Of a stretch of 64,000 nt of DNA, positions 52,481 through 64,000 are shown in pieces. The position numbers and the translations under genes are program-made. Source of the DNA: Cladopsammia gracilis (taxonomy: Eukaryota; Cnidaria; Anthozoa; Scleractinia; Dendrophylliidae); assembly GCA_022457155.1 (NCBI GenBank), contig JAJGOT010000360.1, positions 689,501 to 753,500 on the forward strand, given 5' to 3'. Position 1 is the first letter of the stretch. Every line of letters begins with the position of its first letter. A model generated the notes under the pieces. The model had not been told where the DNA came from and did not search any database. It worked only from the letters and a program-made list of their open reading frames with translations.

Positions 52481-54770
52481 GGCAGCTTGTTAAACCCCCC
52501 CTAAACAAAGAAGCGGGCGCCAATTTGTCGGCCGTATTGACTTACATTAAATATCTTGGATTTTACAGCGCGTATAAAGTTACAATTGAAACAGTAAAAT
52601 AATCTGCTTTTGAAGGTACAATTTGCGAAAAAGTTCACTCAAATCGTCTCGGAACTCCCGACCGTTTTTTCGGCATGATTCTAGACGTCAATGTCAAATG
52701 ATGCTTTCTTTCAAATTCTTCGTCACGTGCTTATCACAAAGGCACGAGTATCAAATTTCGCTTGTGTGCGTTTTCAATCTCATCGACAAATAAATTCATC
52801 ACGTGAATGATCGTGAATAACGTGAATCTTGATATTCATATCTTTAAAAAGCCCATGATGCGTAGAATTCAGAAAACCCCATGATTTTGCGCGGATTTAG
52901 TTTGTCTTGTAAGAAATTTACAACGCATAATCAAACACCAACACCGCCTTAGAATATAAAACAACTGGTAAATGTCAAAGCGAAAGCGCGAAACTTTGTA
53001 AAGCCGCCGCGAATACGCAAGGGGCTTTCGATTTCAAGCCTGTTAATCAAAAGTATTTTTCCTGGAAAAAGGAAAATGGTTAATGAAGATGAGGGTACAA
53101 CCAAAGACAAAAGTGTTGGGAAGGTTCCTTGTTTTCCTCCCCTCTCCCCCCTCATCCCCCCTCTTCCAAAGTTGCTGTTAACGCAAATACTTACCTTACA
53201 CTGTCTTTTGTATAGACGTCTTCAACATTGGATTTGGGGGAGAGGGGGGCTATAAAAAGCGTTGCGTGAGGCTTTAATTGAGCTGAAACCCAAAGGTAGT
53301 GTCATTTTTTAGCGTTTTACAAGCCTTCCCAACTAATTTTGTCTTAGGTTGTGTTGAAGTTTACTTGGGTGTGGTCTACACATAACGTCATTTTCTACAA
53401 CAATTCAAGGCGTCAAATACATTATCATAGTATGAAATGTTTTCTGATTGTATCTAGCATGAATATCGAAGTATTAGCAGTTGCTTTGGTCAATGACAGC
53501 ACAGGATAATTAAATCAAAATGGAATATTCAGACCTACAAAGAACGTTGATATTCGAGTTAATCCTGAACACAGAGATGTTAAATGTAAGATGGAAATTT
53601 CTTCATTTCTGGAGGCAAAATTCCTCCAGCAGAACAATTGCACTTGGTACCCTGTGGACACTGTTTTGCCCAGTTATGTTGGACAATGTAAGCTAAAGAG
53701 TAATTATCAGTCAGCGGTTTTCACCGTTAATTGTACGAGTACATCATTACTCCACGAACGTGCAACATTACTCCATTCATATATGGTGAATTATACCTGT
53801 TGAAAGCAATGTAAATGAAATCAAAATGGCCAATGTTAATGTCCTTGTTGTAAAGGCTTGTTGGAATGAATAATCCAGTTATTTCGGTTTCATTCCAGTA
53901 GAAATCGAACATTACTCCACGAAAAGTACGAAATAAAAATATATAATTAGATTTATGTTTTAAGAACTGTTTTCAAATGGAGTATTGTTCAAAATAAGGA
54001 AAATCATTTACTTTAGAGATTTATAACAGGGTCCTCTGCTCAGCTTTTAAGTTCTTAACCACAATCCACTGTAATCGAAATGAAAGACCTTTTAAATGCT
54101 ATTTTTTGAGTGAATTTAGGTGTGGAGTATTGTGGAGTAATGTTAGCAGAAGTACTCATGCGAAACAGAAAGGTCACGCAAATTTGACAGGTCGTTAACA
54201 CAGAGATAGTAAATATACCAATAATCGTTTTTATTCGCTTTTGAAGTTTTTTGGGGTTTGCTTGTGTTGTTAGTATATCATCCAAAGTTCAATCAAGTTA
54301 CTCCTAAACGACATTTCCTCGTTTCGGATCCACGTGCATTGTCCGTCTACGTGATGTTTTTCGTGGACCTGCAGTTTGAAGCGTCATTCCAGAAAACTAT
54401 TATTGAACTCAGCAATAACACGTATAACTTTAACTTATAAAGTAACATTGCTAAAACACTTTCCTATGTAATAATATTTGGCCTTTTAGAGTGCAATGTA
54501 TTTCGAGTTTTTCACAGACTTTATGTCACGCAACCTTTACCGTTTGATCATTATTATACATTTTTAACAATCCGTCAATTTGAACGTTTTGACCTCTGAC
54601 ATTTACACAAGAAAGACTAATTAATTATCATTTAGCAGACGAAATCTTAGCCCTGTATCGTTAATAGTTTTTATTTTATGAGTAGTTAAAAGTTCTTTTC
54701 AGTTTTCATGTAGCGAAAGAGCAAAACACTCCTGCTTTTTCCCAGCGGGAAAAAAGCTGACAGGAAATCA
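52481..54770. other. Non-coding stretch
   Basis: Several AACATTACTCCAC motifs occur in both orientations between 53,745 and 54,142, suggesting a decayed inverted-repeat element. The ORF at 53,591-53,803 is Cys-containing but has no recognised domain and no signal peptide. Confidence 0.4.
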
Positions 54771-55822
54771 AAGAAACTATCCAAACTATGCCATGCTTTG
54801 CTATCTAAATGATTCTAAAGAGCTTTGTACTGAGATCTTAAACCCAACCCTTGGTTTACACTGGGCACAGAATACGAAGCCATAAGCTCATGGCACTCAA
54901 AATGAGATGATTTCCGGAAAAGTCTAGCTAAATGTTTGAAAATCCAAAATTTTGTAACTGAATAGTGGTATCCTGCTTAGTTGTAGTTTTAATTTACTTT
55001 GAACATTTCTTTGTAAGGGTAGGAAGAATGAACAAGATAATTATCCTTAATTAGTCACGAGGAAGATTTCTGCGAAGACTTGTTATGACGGTGGAGGAAA
55101 TGGAAGGAACTATCCAATCCAAACTATGCTATGCTATCTAAGCGATTCTGAAGAGCTTTGTAGATCCTATACGCAACATTTGGTTAACACTGGGCACAGA
55201 AGCCATTAGTTAACATGAAACAGAAGATTTCCGGTCAAGTATTGCTAAATGTTTGAAAATCCAAAATTTTGTAACTGAATAGCAGAAGCTAATTACTATT
55301 GGTATCGTGCTAATTTGTATTTTTAATTTGCTTTGAACATTTCTTTGTTAGGATACAAAGGAGGAACAAGAACATTCTCCTCATTAACTGCCTCGCGAGG
55401 AAGATTTTTCCAAAGACTTGTTATGAGTTTAAAGTGCAAGATACAGCGAGCTTTGAAGTAGATTGATTAATTAAATCTGTTATTTAAGATTATATTTTTA
55501 CGAGAAGCCAATTGCAAAACAAAGAACTGTAAAGTAAAATGTCAAATGTAAGGAATAAAATAATAACAATAAATAAACTTTCACAACTGTTCTGAGTTTT
55601 GGCGTCACATTGTTTTAGCTAAAGCGAATCAATGAAAGTGTTTGGCTGAAACAAACTCTTTAATTGTACATGCAAACCTAAAGCTATCCTAACACATGTT
55701 CAACAACAACAACAACAACAACAACAACCACCTTTATTTACGTTCATAACTGAGAAATTTACATGTTTAGATAACTAATAAAAGCAGGACAGAATTAAGT
55801 TACAAAACGATGTTACATATTA

Positions 55823-57130
55823 ATAGCGGAGCACTTGCCAGGCCGAAGGCCTGGCCGCGCAGCCCCATACTCATAGAACCAGAACCTGTGCCCTTCATTT
55901 TTCATGGTCATGGCTAGCGGAATGTTTCGCGGGCGCGCGTGTGCCCTCCGTCCGCGTGTGCTCTCCGCCGTCGCACAGGACCGGACTACTGTACTACTGT
56001 AGCTTCGCCGTCGCGCAGGGCTAGCTCGCGGGCGCGTATGACGTCGCAAAACATGCGCGTACGATGTCATGTGGAAAGCAAAGCGAGGCTTTGTTTTTCG
56101 CGCGGTTACACGGCCGAATGTCACGTCAGCAAGAAAAACACTGATGTTTTGCTGTGAATTTACTAAGCGGAGAAAACCGTTTAAATTAAAGGCGTTATTT
56201 CCCTGAATATTTAGCGGTTTGCTACTCAAGACAAGGATACTAATTAAGGGGTACTCAGAAGCCGCTTTAGTGCAAAACGACGAGCTTTCAGGGATAAAAT
56301 CTTGCTTCGAGGAACTTCATGTATTACGTTTTTATCAAATGCTGGATATGTCTGTTTTCTACGGATTTCAGAACCAGAAGCGGAGATTTGAATTTCCAAG
56401 CAAGCGAGGGACTTAAAGGTAAAACAGATTACAGTTTTCGATGCGAATTTATGTTGATATCAATCTGTGAGTGACTTTTTATTGGTGTTATTGTTAGTTT
56501 TGGAGAATTGATTTTAAAACGTGCTTAAATTCAGTTGTATCGATCTCTTGAATTTCATCGAAGAAAGCTTGAACTCGATGAGCTATAATTAAATGGTACG
56601 CGTTTTGCTTTTAAACGTAAACTAATGGAGATTTGAATAATTTTTTTCGAAAGAAGATTGTGTTGTCCATTTTTATGTGTTTGCTCATTCATTAGATAGT
56701 TTGAAAAGCGATTTTATGTAAACAAAACAAGACTTTGATTTTATAGTACAGTTCTATCTTTACTCGCATCGCCTTATGCAAATATGTTTGTGTATTTTTG
56801 CAATTTTTGATTTTCAAATCAGTTTCTCGGGCAATTTTTGACAAACAAAAACTGTATTTTATTCGGAAACTCGGAAACTAGTGGTACTAGTTATTCTAGA
56901 CAGAAAAAAGTTGTTTTTGTGAACTTTTGTACGGTCTATAAAAATGTACTGTGCAGACGGTCGCGTAATATTGTTTTTGAGAATTGCTAAAATTGAAAAT
57001 AGCCCGTTCGTCAATCTTAATTCTTGTGCTTCCAACCTTTCACCTTAGTTAAGTTTCACCTTAGTTAAGTTTCACCTTAGGTAAGCTTGTTCAAAGTGCG
57101 ACGCTGTTAGCCTTGGGCTATCTATATATA
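55823..57130 (+). repeat. R1 repeat family, most complete copy
   Basis: Begins TAGCGGAGCACTTGCCAGG and ends at the TATATATA stretch after GCTGTTAGCC. Contains a CpG-rich first third with ACGTCA (CRE-like) sites and an AT-rich remainder. No transposase is encoded. It is preceded by a (CAA)n tract (55,701-55,728). The ORFs at 55,813-56,229 differ in reading between copies and are rejected as proteins. Confidence 0.65.
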
Positions 57131-57523
57131 TTATTATTAAAAGGGATGTCTAGGAACTAAACGAATAAACGTTTCTGTGTTAGCTCCTAGCTATTAAAAT
57201 ATAGTTTTTATACAGTGGTGACATGCATGATATAGCAAAAAACAAAAATAGAAAACACAAAAAACATACTTACAAAACAGACACTTCTAAAGCAAGAACA
57301 AATTATGGGCAGTTAATTTTGAAATTAACTTATTTAATAGGTATTTGGAAGATCTTTTAAATGACGAGGAAGATCTTTCAATAACTAGAAGTTGAATTGA
57401 CTGTTCACCATCGCAGTAAAGGCCAAAAAATATTATTCAAATCAAAATAGACAGGCAGTAGTGTAAAGGGTGTAAAACAAGTCGCAGCTCTTGGTAAGTA
57501 TCACAGTCGTTGCCTATCGAGTG

Positions 57524-57711
57524 CGCCCCGATACACCACGCAGCTCTTTCTCTTTCTTTTTTTTTTCTCTCTTCTCTTTTCATTGGACCTGTATATCATG
57601 CAGCTCTATTGTTTTTAGGTCTAGGGTCTATTGTTAGCCATTGTTGTGTTGTTTGTTCTATTGTTTTCTCAGCAAATCAGAGAAGACCTTGTAAGAGCTG
57701 CGTACTGCCCC
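57524..57711. mobile_element. 188-bp hAT-like MITE with perfect 8-bp duplication
   Basis: ATCGAGTG flanks it at 57,516-57,523 and 57,712-57,719. The duplicated block at 48,105-48,120 is the uninterrupted site. A reverse copy sits at 8,273-8,406. Confidence 0.85.
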
Positions 57712-58065
57712 ATCGAGTGAATGTTAAGAAATTTTGGTGAAAATGACGCAACCTTTTGTCAGCGAATAGCGTAATGACATTTTTGTAAAGCTTGAACTAA
57801 CAAAAAACCACAATAAATCGGCGTGATTGTAAAAATTAAAACAGATGGACGCCAATTGATGCCTCTCGAAATATTTTGCGAATGTTTACAGAAAACATTA
57901 GTGTTCCAGGCTTACGACTAAAAGCGTTGTCGATATTAGGATTTTGTGGGTCGGGAAACGGTTGAAAAATAGCACGTTTATTTGTTTAATAAAGAGATTG
58001 TATTGACTGAATCAGGAAAGATCAGAAGCCTAGAAACAAATAGTATTAATCGCCTGCAGATGACA

Positions 58066-58755
58066 AGATGACAAGATGATGACAAGATGATTTATTCAAC
58101 TCAGCTCAGTTTTACATGACATATAGGTAAAATTAACATAGGCAACTAAACACAAGTACAGCTAAGGAATAAAAGAAAAATGTAAACAAAAATAGAGAGT
58201 GAGTTGGGATCATCCAAATAGCAAAGGCTAATCTAGTTGATGACCGTTACAATAAAATACAGTTACAGACAATTAAGAATAGATTTTTTTTTTATAAAAA
58301 GTATTTCTTCATGCGCTAAGGTAGATAATTAAATAAAATAACAATTAAGCATGGAGTTCTTCAGGGTTTTACGAAATATTCTTACAGAATTTGAATTAGT
58401 TATATTTGTAGGCAAGGAATTCCAAAGGCGAGGACCAGTGAATTTTAGGGAACGTAAGCCATATTGGGTGGTATTAACTGAGGTTACATAAAGATTTCCA
58501 TTGCATGATTGCCTCGTTGAATAGGAATGAACAGAGGATGTAAATTTGAAATATTCATTGAAACAGGGGGATAACAGTCTATGTGACCACTGATAAACAA
58601 AAGAGAGAATCTGTAATTCAATAACATCATGGAGTTTAAGTAGATTGAGAGATTTGAACAGAGGCTCAGAATGGGATTTTGGTTCAGAGAAAGATATTAT
58701 TCTGATTGCTTTTTTTGGATAATAAATAATTGTGTTAGAAATGTGATCCATCAGA
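58066..58755 (-). pseudogene. CR1/Jockey-like LINE, 3' end with RT C-terminal region
   Basis: The ORF at 58,760-58,329 reads as the C-terminal end of a LINE ORF2: KKAIRIISF, HSEPLFKSLNLLKLHDV, FTSSVHSYSTRQS, YGLRSLKFTGPRLWNSLP. Such elements truncate at the 5' side on insertion, as here. A GATGACAAGATGA tail of three units marks the 3' end. The paralogous site at 48,365-48,375 is empty. Confidence 0.8.
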
Positions 58756-59355
58756 TCCATTAGTGTTTAGAAAACCAAGGTTATGTTTCAAAATTGAAGT
58801 GCAAGTATCAGATCAGCGTTATGGCTAGAAAACATGATTTACGTATACTTGAAATGGATCTGCTCGAAAAATAACACAATAAAATGCAGTATAAAAATCA
58901 AGACAGAAAAATCCATATTTTCGTTACAAACTACGCCAAACGTGGCGTTCACTGCGCAATAGCAATCAAGCATTGAGATTAAATTTATTAGTAGGGCTTT
59001 TTAGTTCAATATAAATACGCAGGGGCCCAAGTGGTAGCGCCGCAAAACGACGTCTGTTTTCTCAGGCTAGGTCAAGTGTAGTTTTTAAGAAAAAAAAACC
59101 GTAAGAATTTGATAATATGGTGAATTAATTATGGATCAAAATAAAACAGTCATTTTCGATGCTCACATTGCATGAGCTAAATAATTTCAACCGATTAACG
59201 AAATGAAATAAGGCACTGAAACGCCAATCTAGATATTATAATTCTAGCTGGATTTTTGAAAACCATGTTGCCCTTAGTAACTATGTGTGAGTGTGCATGC
59301 TAGTCTTGTTTTCTCTCGCCCTCGCTCTCGCTTCCTTTCCCTCTTCTCCCCCTAC

Positions 59356-59622
59356 TAAACATAGCGCAATACAGAAAAGCAGTGTCCAGTGCAGTGTGGG
59401 TACAGTCGGCATTAGTTGTTTGTTATTTACCAGATGGTATAGTGGAAGTCTTGTTAACTCAAAAAGACCTGTTTTTATCTCTTTTCATTGGTAAGCTACC
59501 ATCACTGACGTTAGTTTACTTAAACTCGTCATTCAACCCATTACATTATTGTTAGAATATTAAAGAAGTAAGGCAGGCAGTAAAGCAAACAATCAGACAT
59601 CTTTGCTGTTCATCTAGTTAGT
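59356..59622 (+). pseudogene. GPCR copy, 3' end only, with stop in TM7
   Basis: Matches the last 88 codons of the receptor at 4,174-5,121. A TAG replaces the Trp codon after the NPLHYC motif (59,553-59,555). The 3' flank to about 59,790 is also homologous to the GPCR 3' flank without the TA tract. It is truncated at nearly the same point as the copy at 38,580-38,906. Confidence 0.85.
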
Positions 59623-59934
59623 CGCTCTTTTGTGTAAAGCAATATTTTGAGAAAAGGCTCATTTGAAATTTTTATGTATCTTTCGAGTATATTTAAGTGT
59701 AGAGATGACAATAAATTAATTCAAAATTTATTTCCGTCAGAACTGAACTTTCCTTTTAGTGAGTATTTAGCCTTTTTCGTTTAAGAGCACGTTGAATCTT
59801 GATAGTAAACTATCCAAATTGCCCTTTGTTCCACGGATCGCATATTAAGAATTTGAAATAATTGAAGGTTATTGTTCCAATCACTTAGAACAATTATAAA
59901 AGGGGACTAACCACATATACAGGCAACCACTCAC

Positions 59935-62000
59935 TTTATTAACTCAATATCCAACATACATTAGAGACCTCAGAGGAAATAGGAGTATTGATTACTCCAC
60001 CCGATTTTGACGTAGGCCGAAACAGAAAACCTTCTGAGAGATCAATACGTAAACTTCTAGAAATCGAAATATAGCGTTCTATTGCGGCAACAGCGCAAAT
60101 TTTGGTATTCTGACATCGCTTAATACCATACAAATTAGAAGTTCCGCCACGTAAGGTTTTACCCCATGTATGGTTAAACAAAAGACCATCATCGTTTGGA
60201 AATCTAAGAATTTTCTATGTTTTAACTTGAGACAGATCACCTGGTCTATCACCCGAGAAAAGCAGTGTCTTGACGAAAGCTTGATCTCTAGCTAAGGTAT
60301 ACATTGTAACGGCATCATTACCAACAGTTTGCAATTTCGAGTCAATATGATCAGCTAGTGTAACAAGTTTGTCAGTAAACATTGGAACGGCCTGTTAAGG
60401 AGTCACGCCCGCTATTGAACAATTTTAAATAACGTTTCACCAGAAAAGTTGCGGCTGGGTTTCCTAAGGACAGTTTTTCCTCCCAATCCTGAGTGCGACC
60501 GGCTTCCTCAAAGATTGCATGCCCTCAATTTACCAGTTAGAAAATCGACAGTCCCTGCGGCTAAGCAGACCCCGGGCAGGCACGTAGTGGATGTCCTCTG
60601 AGACCAACATTCAGGCAGTCAGGCTTGTAAACTTGTGTTTTCCCTTTAGAGTCCTTCCAAATAAGAAAAGAGCTAACTTTGATGGGTCCTTTGTTCTTAG
60701 AAGCTTTTGAGATAGCAATTGACATTTCTCCTGTAAACAGCTTTGCCGCTGGAACTACAAGCATGAATTAACTACACTTGCCCATCAATTTCTGCTACGT
60801 AACAAGAGGAATTACTCGCTGCTGAAGAATTTCTATCAACACTGCAAACTTTTGCAACTTGGGGGGCGGGAGGGAGAAGGCTCTCAGCCGAGAATCGCAA
60901 TGAAGACCAAGGAATATCAGCGACTGCGTTGGAACAAGGACCGACTTGGAGCGGTTTAAGAAATACCCCAAAGAGGTCAATATTCGAATAGTTATGTAAC
61001 AGGCATTCAAGACCAAGTGGACGCGATCGTATTGAACAGGGCATAGAGTAGCTGCTGGGAATGCAACGGCTCGCCTGAGTTGGCCTAAGTGCCGGTCATC
61101 GATGTATTGCTCCACAGGAACGAAGGATTTGTGTTGCCACCAATCCAAGCGACTGATAGATACATGTATACAGTGATGTTTTCCAGCCAAAGGGGAGGAC
61201 ATTATTCACGAACCTGTTGAAAGCCTACCAATTGACGACTGGGAGGATCCAAAAGAACATGGTCATAACCAGATTTATCGTTGACCTTTGCTTGAAAATG
61301 TTCCTCCTCTACATAACGCGTGAGATCCAACAGAGAATCGAGGGAAAACGGCATGTCCTTAATCCAACAGTTCAAGTGTCTTTCGTCATGGCAGAGATGA
61401 AGCTTGTTTGACTGAACGGTAACCAGAAAACAGGCATAACCAGAAAAGGAGGGGCAGAATCAGAAACTTTCCCAATGACCCCAACAGTGCCTGTTTCGAT
61501 GCGATCCTCGATGGATCGATTAACAAAGTCTGTAAATTTTCTACACGATTCGTGATTAGAAAATATTCTAGAGACCGGATACTCTGAATCATATGATTTC
61601 CCAGCAAAGCGACCTTAAAAATGAGTAACGTACTTGCCAATTGAAACCCACGAACGAACCCAGGACATTATTTCGTTTGAATTAGCTTGATTAGCGGAGA
61701 GTTTTTCAAATGCGTCAACGTGATGATGGATTTCGCCCTCGACGAAGGAATCTGGGTCACGGACTCTCAAGAGGGAGGGAGATGCGTTCTTTTTACCCTC
61801 AAATATCTAGTTCACTGTTGGCAGCTGACCATCCGGGATATGCCCACCATCAGCGATCCCGTTTATAGAAGTCCATTTAATGGAGCGAGCTCTAGAACGC
61901 TCTAATGCCGCTAAGGGGTCAAGGTTTCCTTGCAGCTTTCAATCCGGGACATCATAAGGCTCGCTCTCCATCCTCGATCATTTTGTAAGGGACTAAAGGA
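59935..62000 (-). pseudogene. DIRS-like retroelement remnant: reverse transcriptase then tyrosine recombinase
   Basis: It reads leftward. At 61,720-61,390 is the RT entry (SWVRSWVSIGKYVTHF and KSYDSEYPVSRIFSNH). At 61,202-60,795 is the RT core (QYIDDRHLGQLRRAV, SLGYFLNRSKSVLVP, SLIFLGLHCDSRL), where YIDD is the catalytic motif. At 60,764-60,561 is a segment VVPAAKLFTGEMS entering the RNase H region. At 60,400-59,939 is the recombinase (TLARDQAFVKTLLFSGDRPG, WGKTLRGGTSNLYGI, RIDLSEGFLFRPT). The final catalytic His-Arg-Tyr part is missing. Frames change repeatedly. The gene order RT-RNase H-recombinase identifies the DIRS order. Confidence 0.8.
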
Positions 62001-62829
62001 GCAAAAACGAACGGGAAATAAATACCCGGAATAAAACTAGGGTAAAATCTGGATCGGTGATGGCGAACAATCCCGGCGCAACTGCTGAAGTCGGGCACAA
62101 AGGGTATAATATTACCCTGGGATGTTAGTCATCACTTCCCCCACCCCCCTAAGTACCCCCCAGGGAAGAGGAAAAAAGATCCAATGATTGCGAGGGGTGT
62201 GGGGAAAGTGAGATATGTAAATTGACAGGGGTAAACAACAAAAATAATTTGAGGGACAATTAAATTGCAAACTTTAAATCGCAAACGAGAGGCGAGTTGG
62301 CGCACAGTAAAGAGGGCCTGCTCCACTGAGGAGGTGTCAACAGATTTTCTAACCTCAGAAAATTGCGTTGTAAGGCTTTGGACTTGTTCCTACAACCGAA
62401 TTGCAATGAATTGAAGTAAATTAAGGAATACACCTTGATATCTTGTTAAAAGGGCTTCCCAGAGGTAGTAAAATCGCTAACAAGCGTAGCCTACGCAACA
62501 CCACAATGGTAAACTAACAAAATAAGCTTGAATCAGCCTATGCAGAAGGCCGGCTACAACCAGTCAAATGTTTGTATGTAGATAAAAACGACCGAAAATG
62601 GACAACTTTTGATATTAAAACAAAAACAAAATTACTAAAAAACGTTTTGGCCACACGACCTTTGTCAGTTGTCCGATAAATTTACAGATGAGGAGCAATC
62701 CACCGTAGGAAAAAAGATGGCGGCTGTTCATTTTACCACAATACCTTGCGTACCTTACACAGCACATAAGGCACAAAGAAAGCCAAATTTTTACAATATT
62801 TGTTCCAGTACTAAGGACAATGTGTAGAC

Positions 62830-63340
62830 CAGGCTACAACCGGCCAAGAAACATTAATTCAGTTGAACTGAATTAAAAACATAACCAAATTAGCCCATGC
62901 TGGATACAACCAGCGCGCTGGCAACAACCGGCCAACAAAACTTTAAGTTGGACTATCTTAAAAAGAAACCGAATAAGCCTACACTGGGTATAAACAGCGT
63001 GCCGGCTGCAACTGGTCGAGAAACATTAACTTAGTTGAGCTGATTCAAAAACATAGCCAATTAGCCTACCCTGGTTAGGAACAGCGCGCCGGCAACAACC
63101 GGCTAACAGAAAAGAGAAAATTTAGCTGAACTGTATCGAAAAACAAAACCGAATTAGCCTACGCTGGGTATAACCAGCGCGCCGGCTACAACCGGCCACG
63201 ATTTTTAAAATTGATTTAGTTGAACTGAATCAAGAACACAGCCAAATTAGCCCACGCTGGCTACAACCAATCGCCGGAAACAACCGGCCAGCAAACAATT
63301 TGGTTGAACTAACTCGAAAACGAAGCCGAATTGGACAACG
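62830..63340. repeat. Minisatellite of about 90-bp period
   Basis: About six units, each with GCCGGCTACAACCGGCC, AACTGAATC and GAATTAGCCTACGCTGG-like segments, at about 62,838, 62,925, 63,000, 63,085, 63,180 and 63,270. An outlying unit lies near 62,540. Non-coding. Confidence 0.8.
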
Positions 63341-63343
63341 CTA

Positions 63344-63407
63344 CAAGCAATTGCAAAAAGGGTTGAGACATTGTGTACTGTAGTCTCAACCTTTTTGCAA
63401 CTGCTTG
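63344..63407. repeat. 64-bp hairpin after the minisatellite
   Basis: CAAGCAATTGCAAAAAGGG and GTTGAGAC pair with the inverse at 63,383-63,407 around a 13-nt loop. It could be a small MITE or a structured RNA; nothing separates these here. Confidence 0.6.
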
Positions 63408-64000
63408 TCTAAGTCACATGTCGTGATATAGCACTGGATTTGCCTTTCGGAAATGAATCATAGTTGATGTACGTTATCAATGTAATGACTTGATTTGAAA
63501 AAAACAGCATTTTATGCCACTGCGACTAGGCGTTTAAGAAAAGAAAGTCCAAAATGTGCCTTTTCGACATTTCTCTACGGCCCTAATTAGCGCGAATTTC
63601 AACCAAAAAAGGAGTGTTGTTCTAAAACTTGCCGTAGTTGCTCAATATCGTGATGTATTTTTCAAAGAACGTTGCTATCTTATTGCAATGACGCGAATTC
63701 TGTTATTTACAACCTCTTTTTCTTTCTAGAAGGTTTGTTTGCGTTTGCTATCGACGGAAGAAACGTGCGTGTATTGAACTGATAAGGATAAGTCTTTGTA
63801 AATAATACGTCATGTGATACTGTGATCGCGTGTTCGCGCTGTAATAAAACGGCGAGATACTTTTTGCTGGTCCAATTTGTCCAGTCAATTTCGGATTACA
63901 CTCTAGTTGTGAAAATATTATCATTTCTTCGTCTTTTTGCTAGCTAGCTTTAATCTGGCCGTGTGTTTTGCACCGTGTATCCCATTTGTCAAGTTTCGTA
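63408..64000. other. Non-coding end of window
   Basis: No gene or repeat is recognised. Confidence 0.5.

Larger units (their letters stand above)
54775..59250 (+). repeat. Duplicated host block, copy 2
   Basis: Collinear with 44,490-49,300; a partial extra copy lies at 54,775-55,080 against 55,110-55,400. It is interrupted by R1 (55,823-57,130), a hAT-like MITE (57,524-57,711) and a LINE (58,066-58,755), each absent from copy 1. Confidence 0.75.

Noticed and set aside
53591..53803. Cys-containing short secreted protein
   Set aside because: No signal peptide, and it overlaps inverted-repeat motifs of a probable decayed element.
55813..56229. 138-residue ORF and its relatives in other R1 copies
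   Set aside because: Reading frames differ between R1 copies, with stops at unrelated places, so there is no protein-level conservation.
62830..63340. CRISPR array
   Set aside because: The units are whole diverged repeats without unique spacers, in animal DNA.

Overview
The window reads as animal nuclear DNA from a cnidarian, most likely a stony coral. It is AT-rich, gene-poor and packed with transposons. Its only intact conventional host gene is an intronless class A GPCR of the kind expanded in corals. The species call is inference; no rRNA, tRNA or marker gene supports it.

Layout. (1) 1-7.6 kb: a host segmental duplication (1,135-3,730, repeated at 5,727-7,610 and resuming at 37,572-38,195) flanks the GPCR (4,174-5,121). 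It is broken by a Harbinger-type element with a Myb/SANT remnant, a TA-flanked MITE and a MULE-like element carrying a RecQ-helicase fragment. (2) 7.6-37.57 kb: about 30 kb of sequence interrupts the second copy of that duplication. Its outer ends carry about 25 bp of matching inverted sequence. Inside are a repeat family that recurs five times in the window (called R1 here), a broken L1/Tx1-like LINE, an element with C/G-tract ends and an 8-bp target duplication, a second RecQ-bearing MULE-like element with a perfect 9-bp target duplication, and a 13.8-kb Polinton-like endogenous viral element (23,608-37,385).

(3) The Polinton-like element has long terminal inverted repeats. It encodes a packaging ATPase, a double-jelly-roll-type major capsid protein (one near-full and one truncated copy), a penton-type protein, pVI-like and pX-like small virion proteins, an acidic PPxY protein, a collagen-like fibre built like a phage tail fibre, a two-helix membrane protein, a NUMOD-like DNA-binding protein and only the N-terminal part of the protein-primed DNA polymerase locus. 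No integrase, protease or polymerase catalytic domain is visible. Most genes carry frameshifts or stops. A capsid block has been copied into the fibre gene, so the element is a decayed, rearranged, non-autonomous copy.

(4) 37.5-60 kb: host-like DNA made of repeated blocks. It holds one plausible first exon of a small secreted basic peptide (50,171), at least three broken paralogues, two truncated GPCR copies, several hairpin MITEs, and a 2.4-kb insertion carrying a Crypton-type tyrosine recombinase. Comparing the duplicated blocks (about 44.5-49.3 kb versus 54.8-59.3 kb) gives natural empty sites for several insertions. (5) 58-64 kb: the 3' end of a CR1/Jockey-like LINE, a broken DIRS-like retroelement (reverse transcriptase and tyrosine recombinase) and a minisatellite of about 90 bp period.
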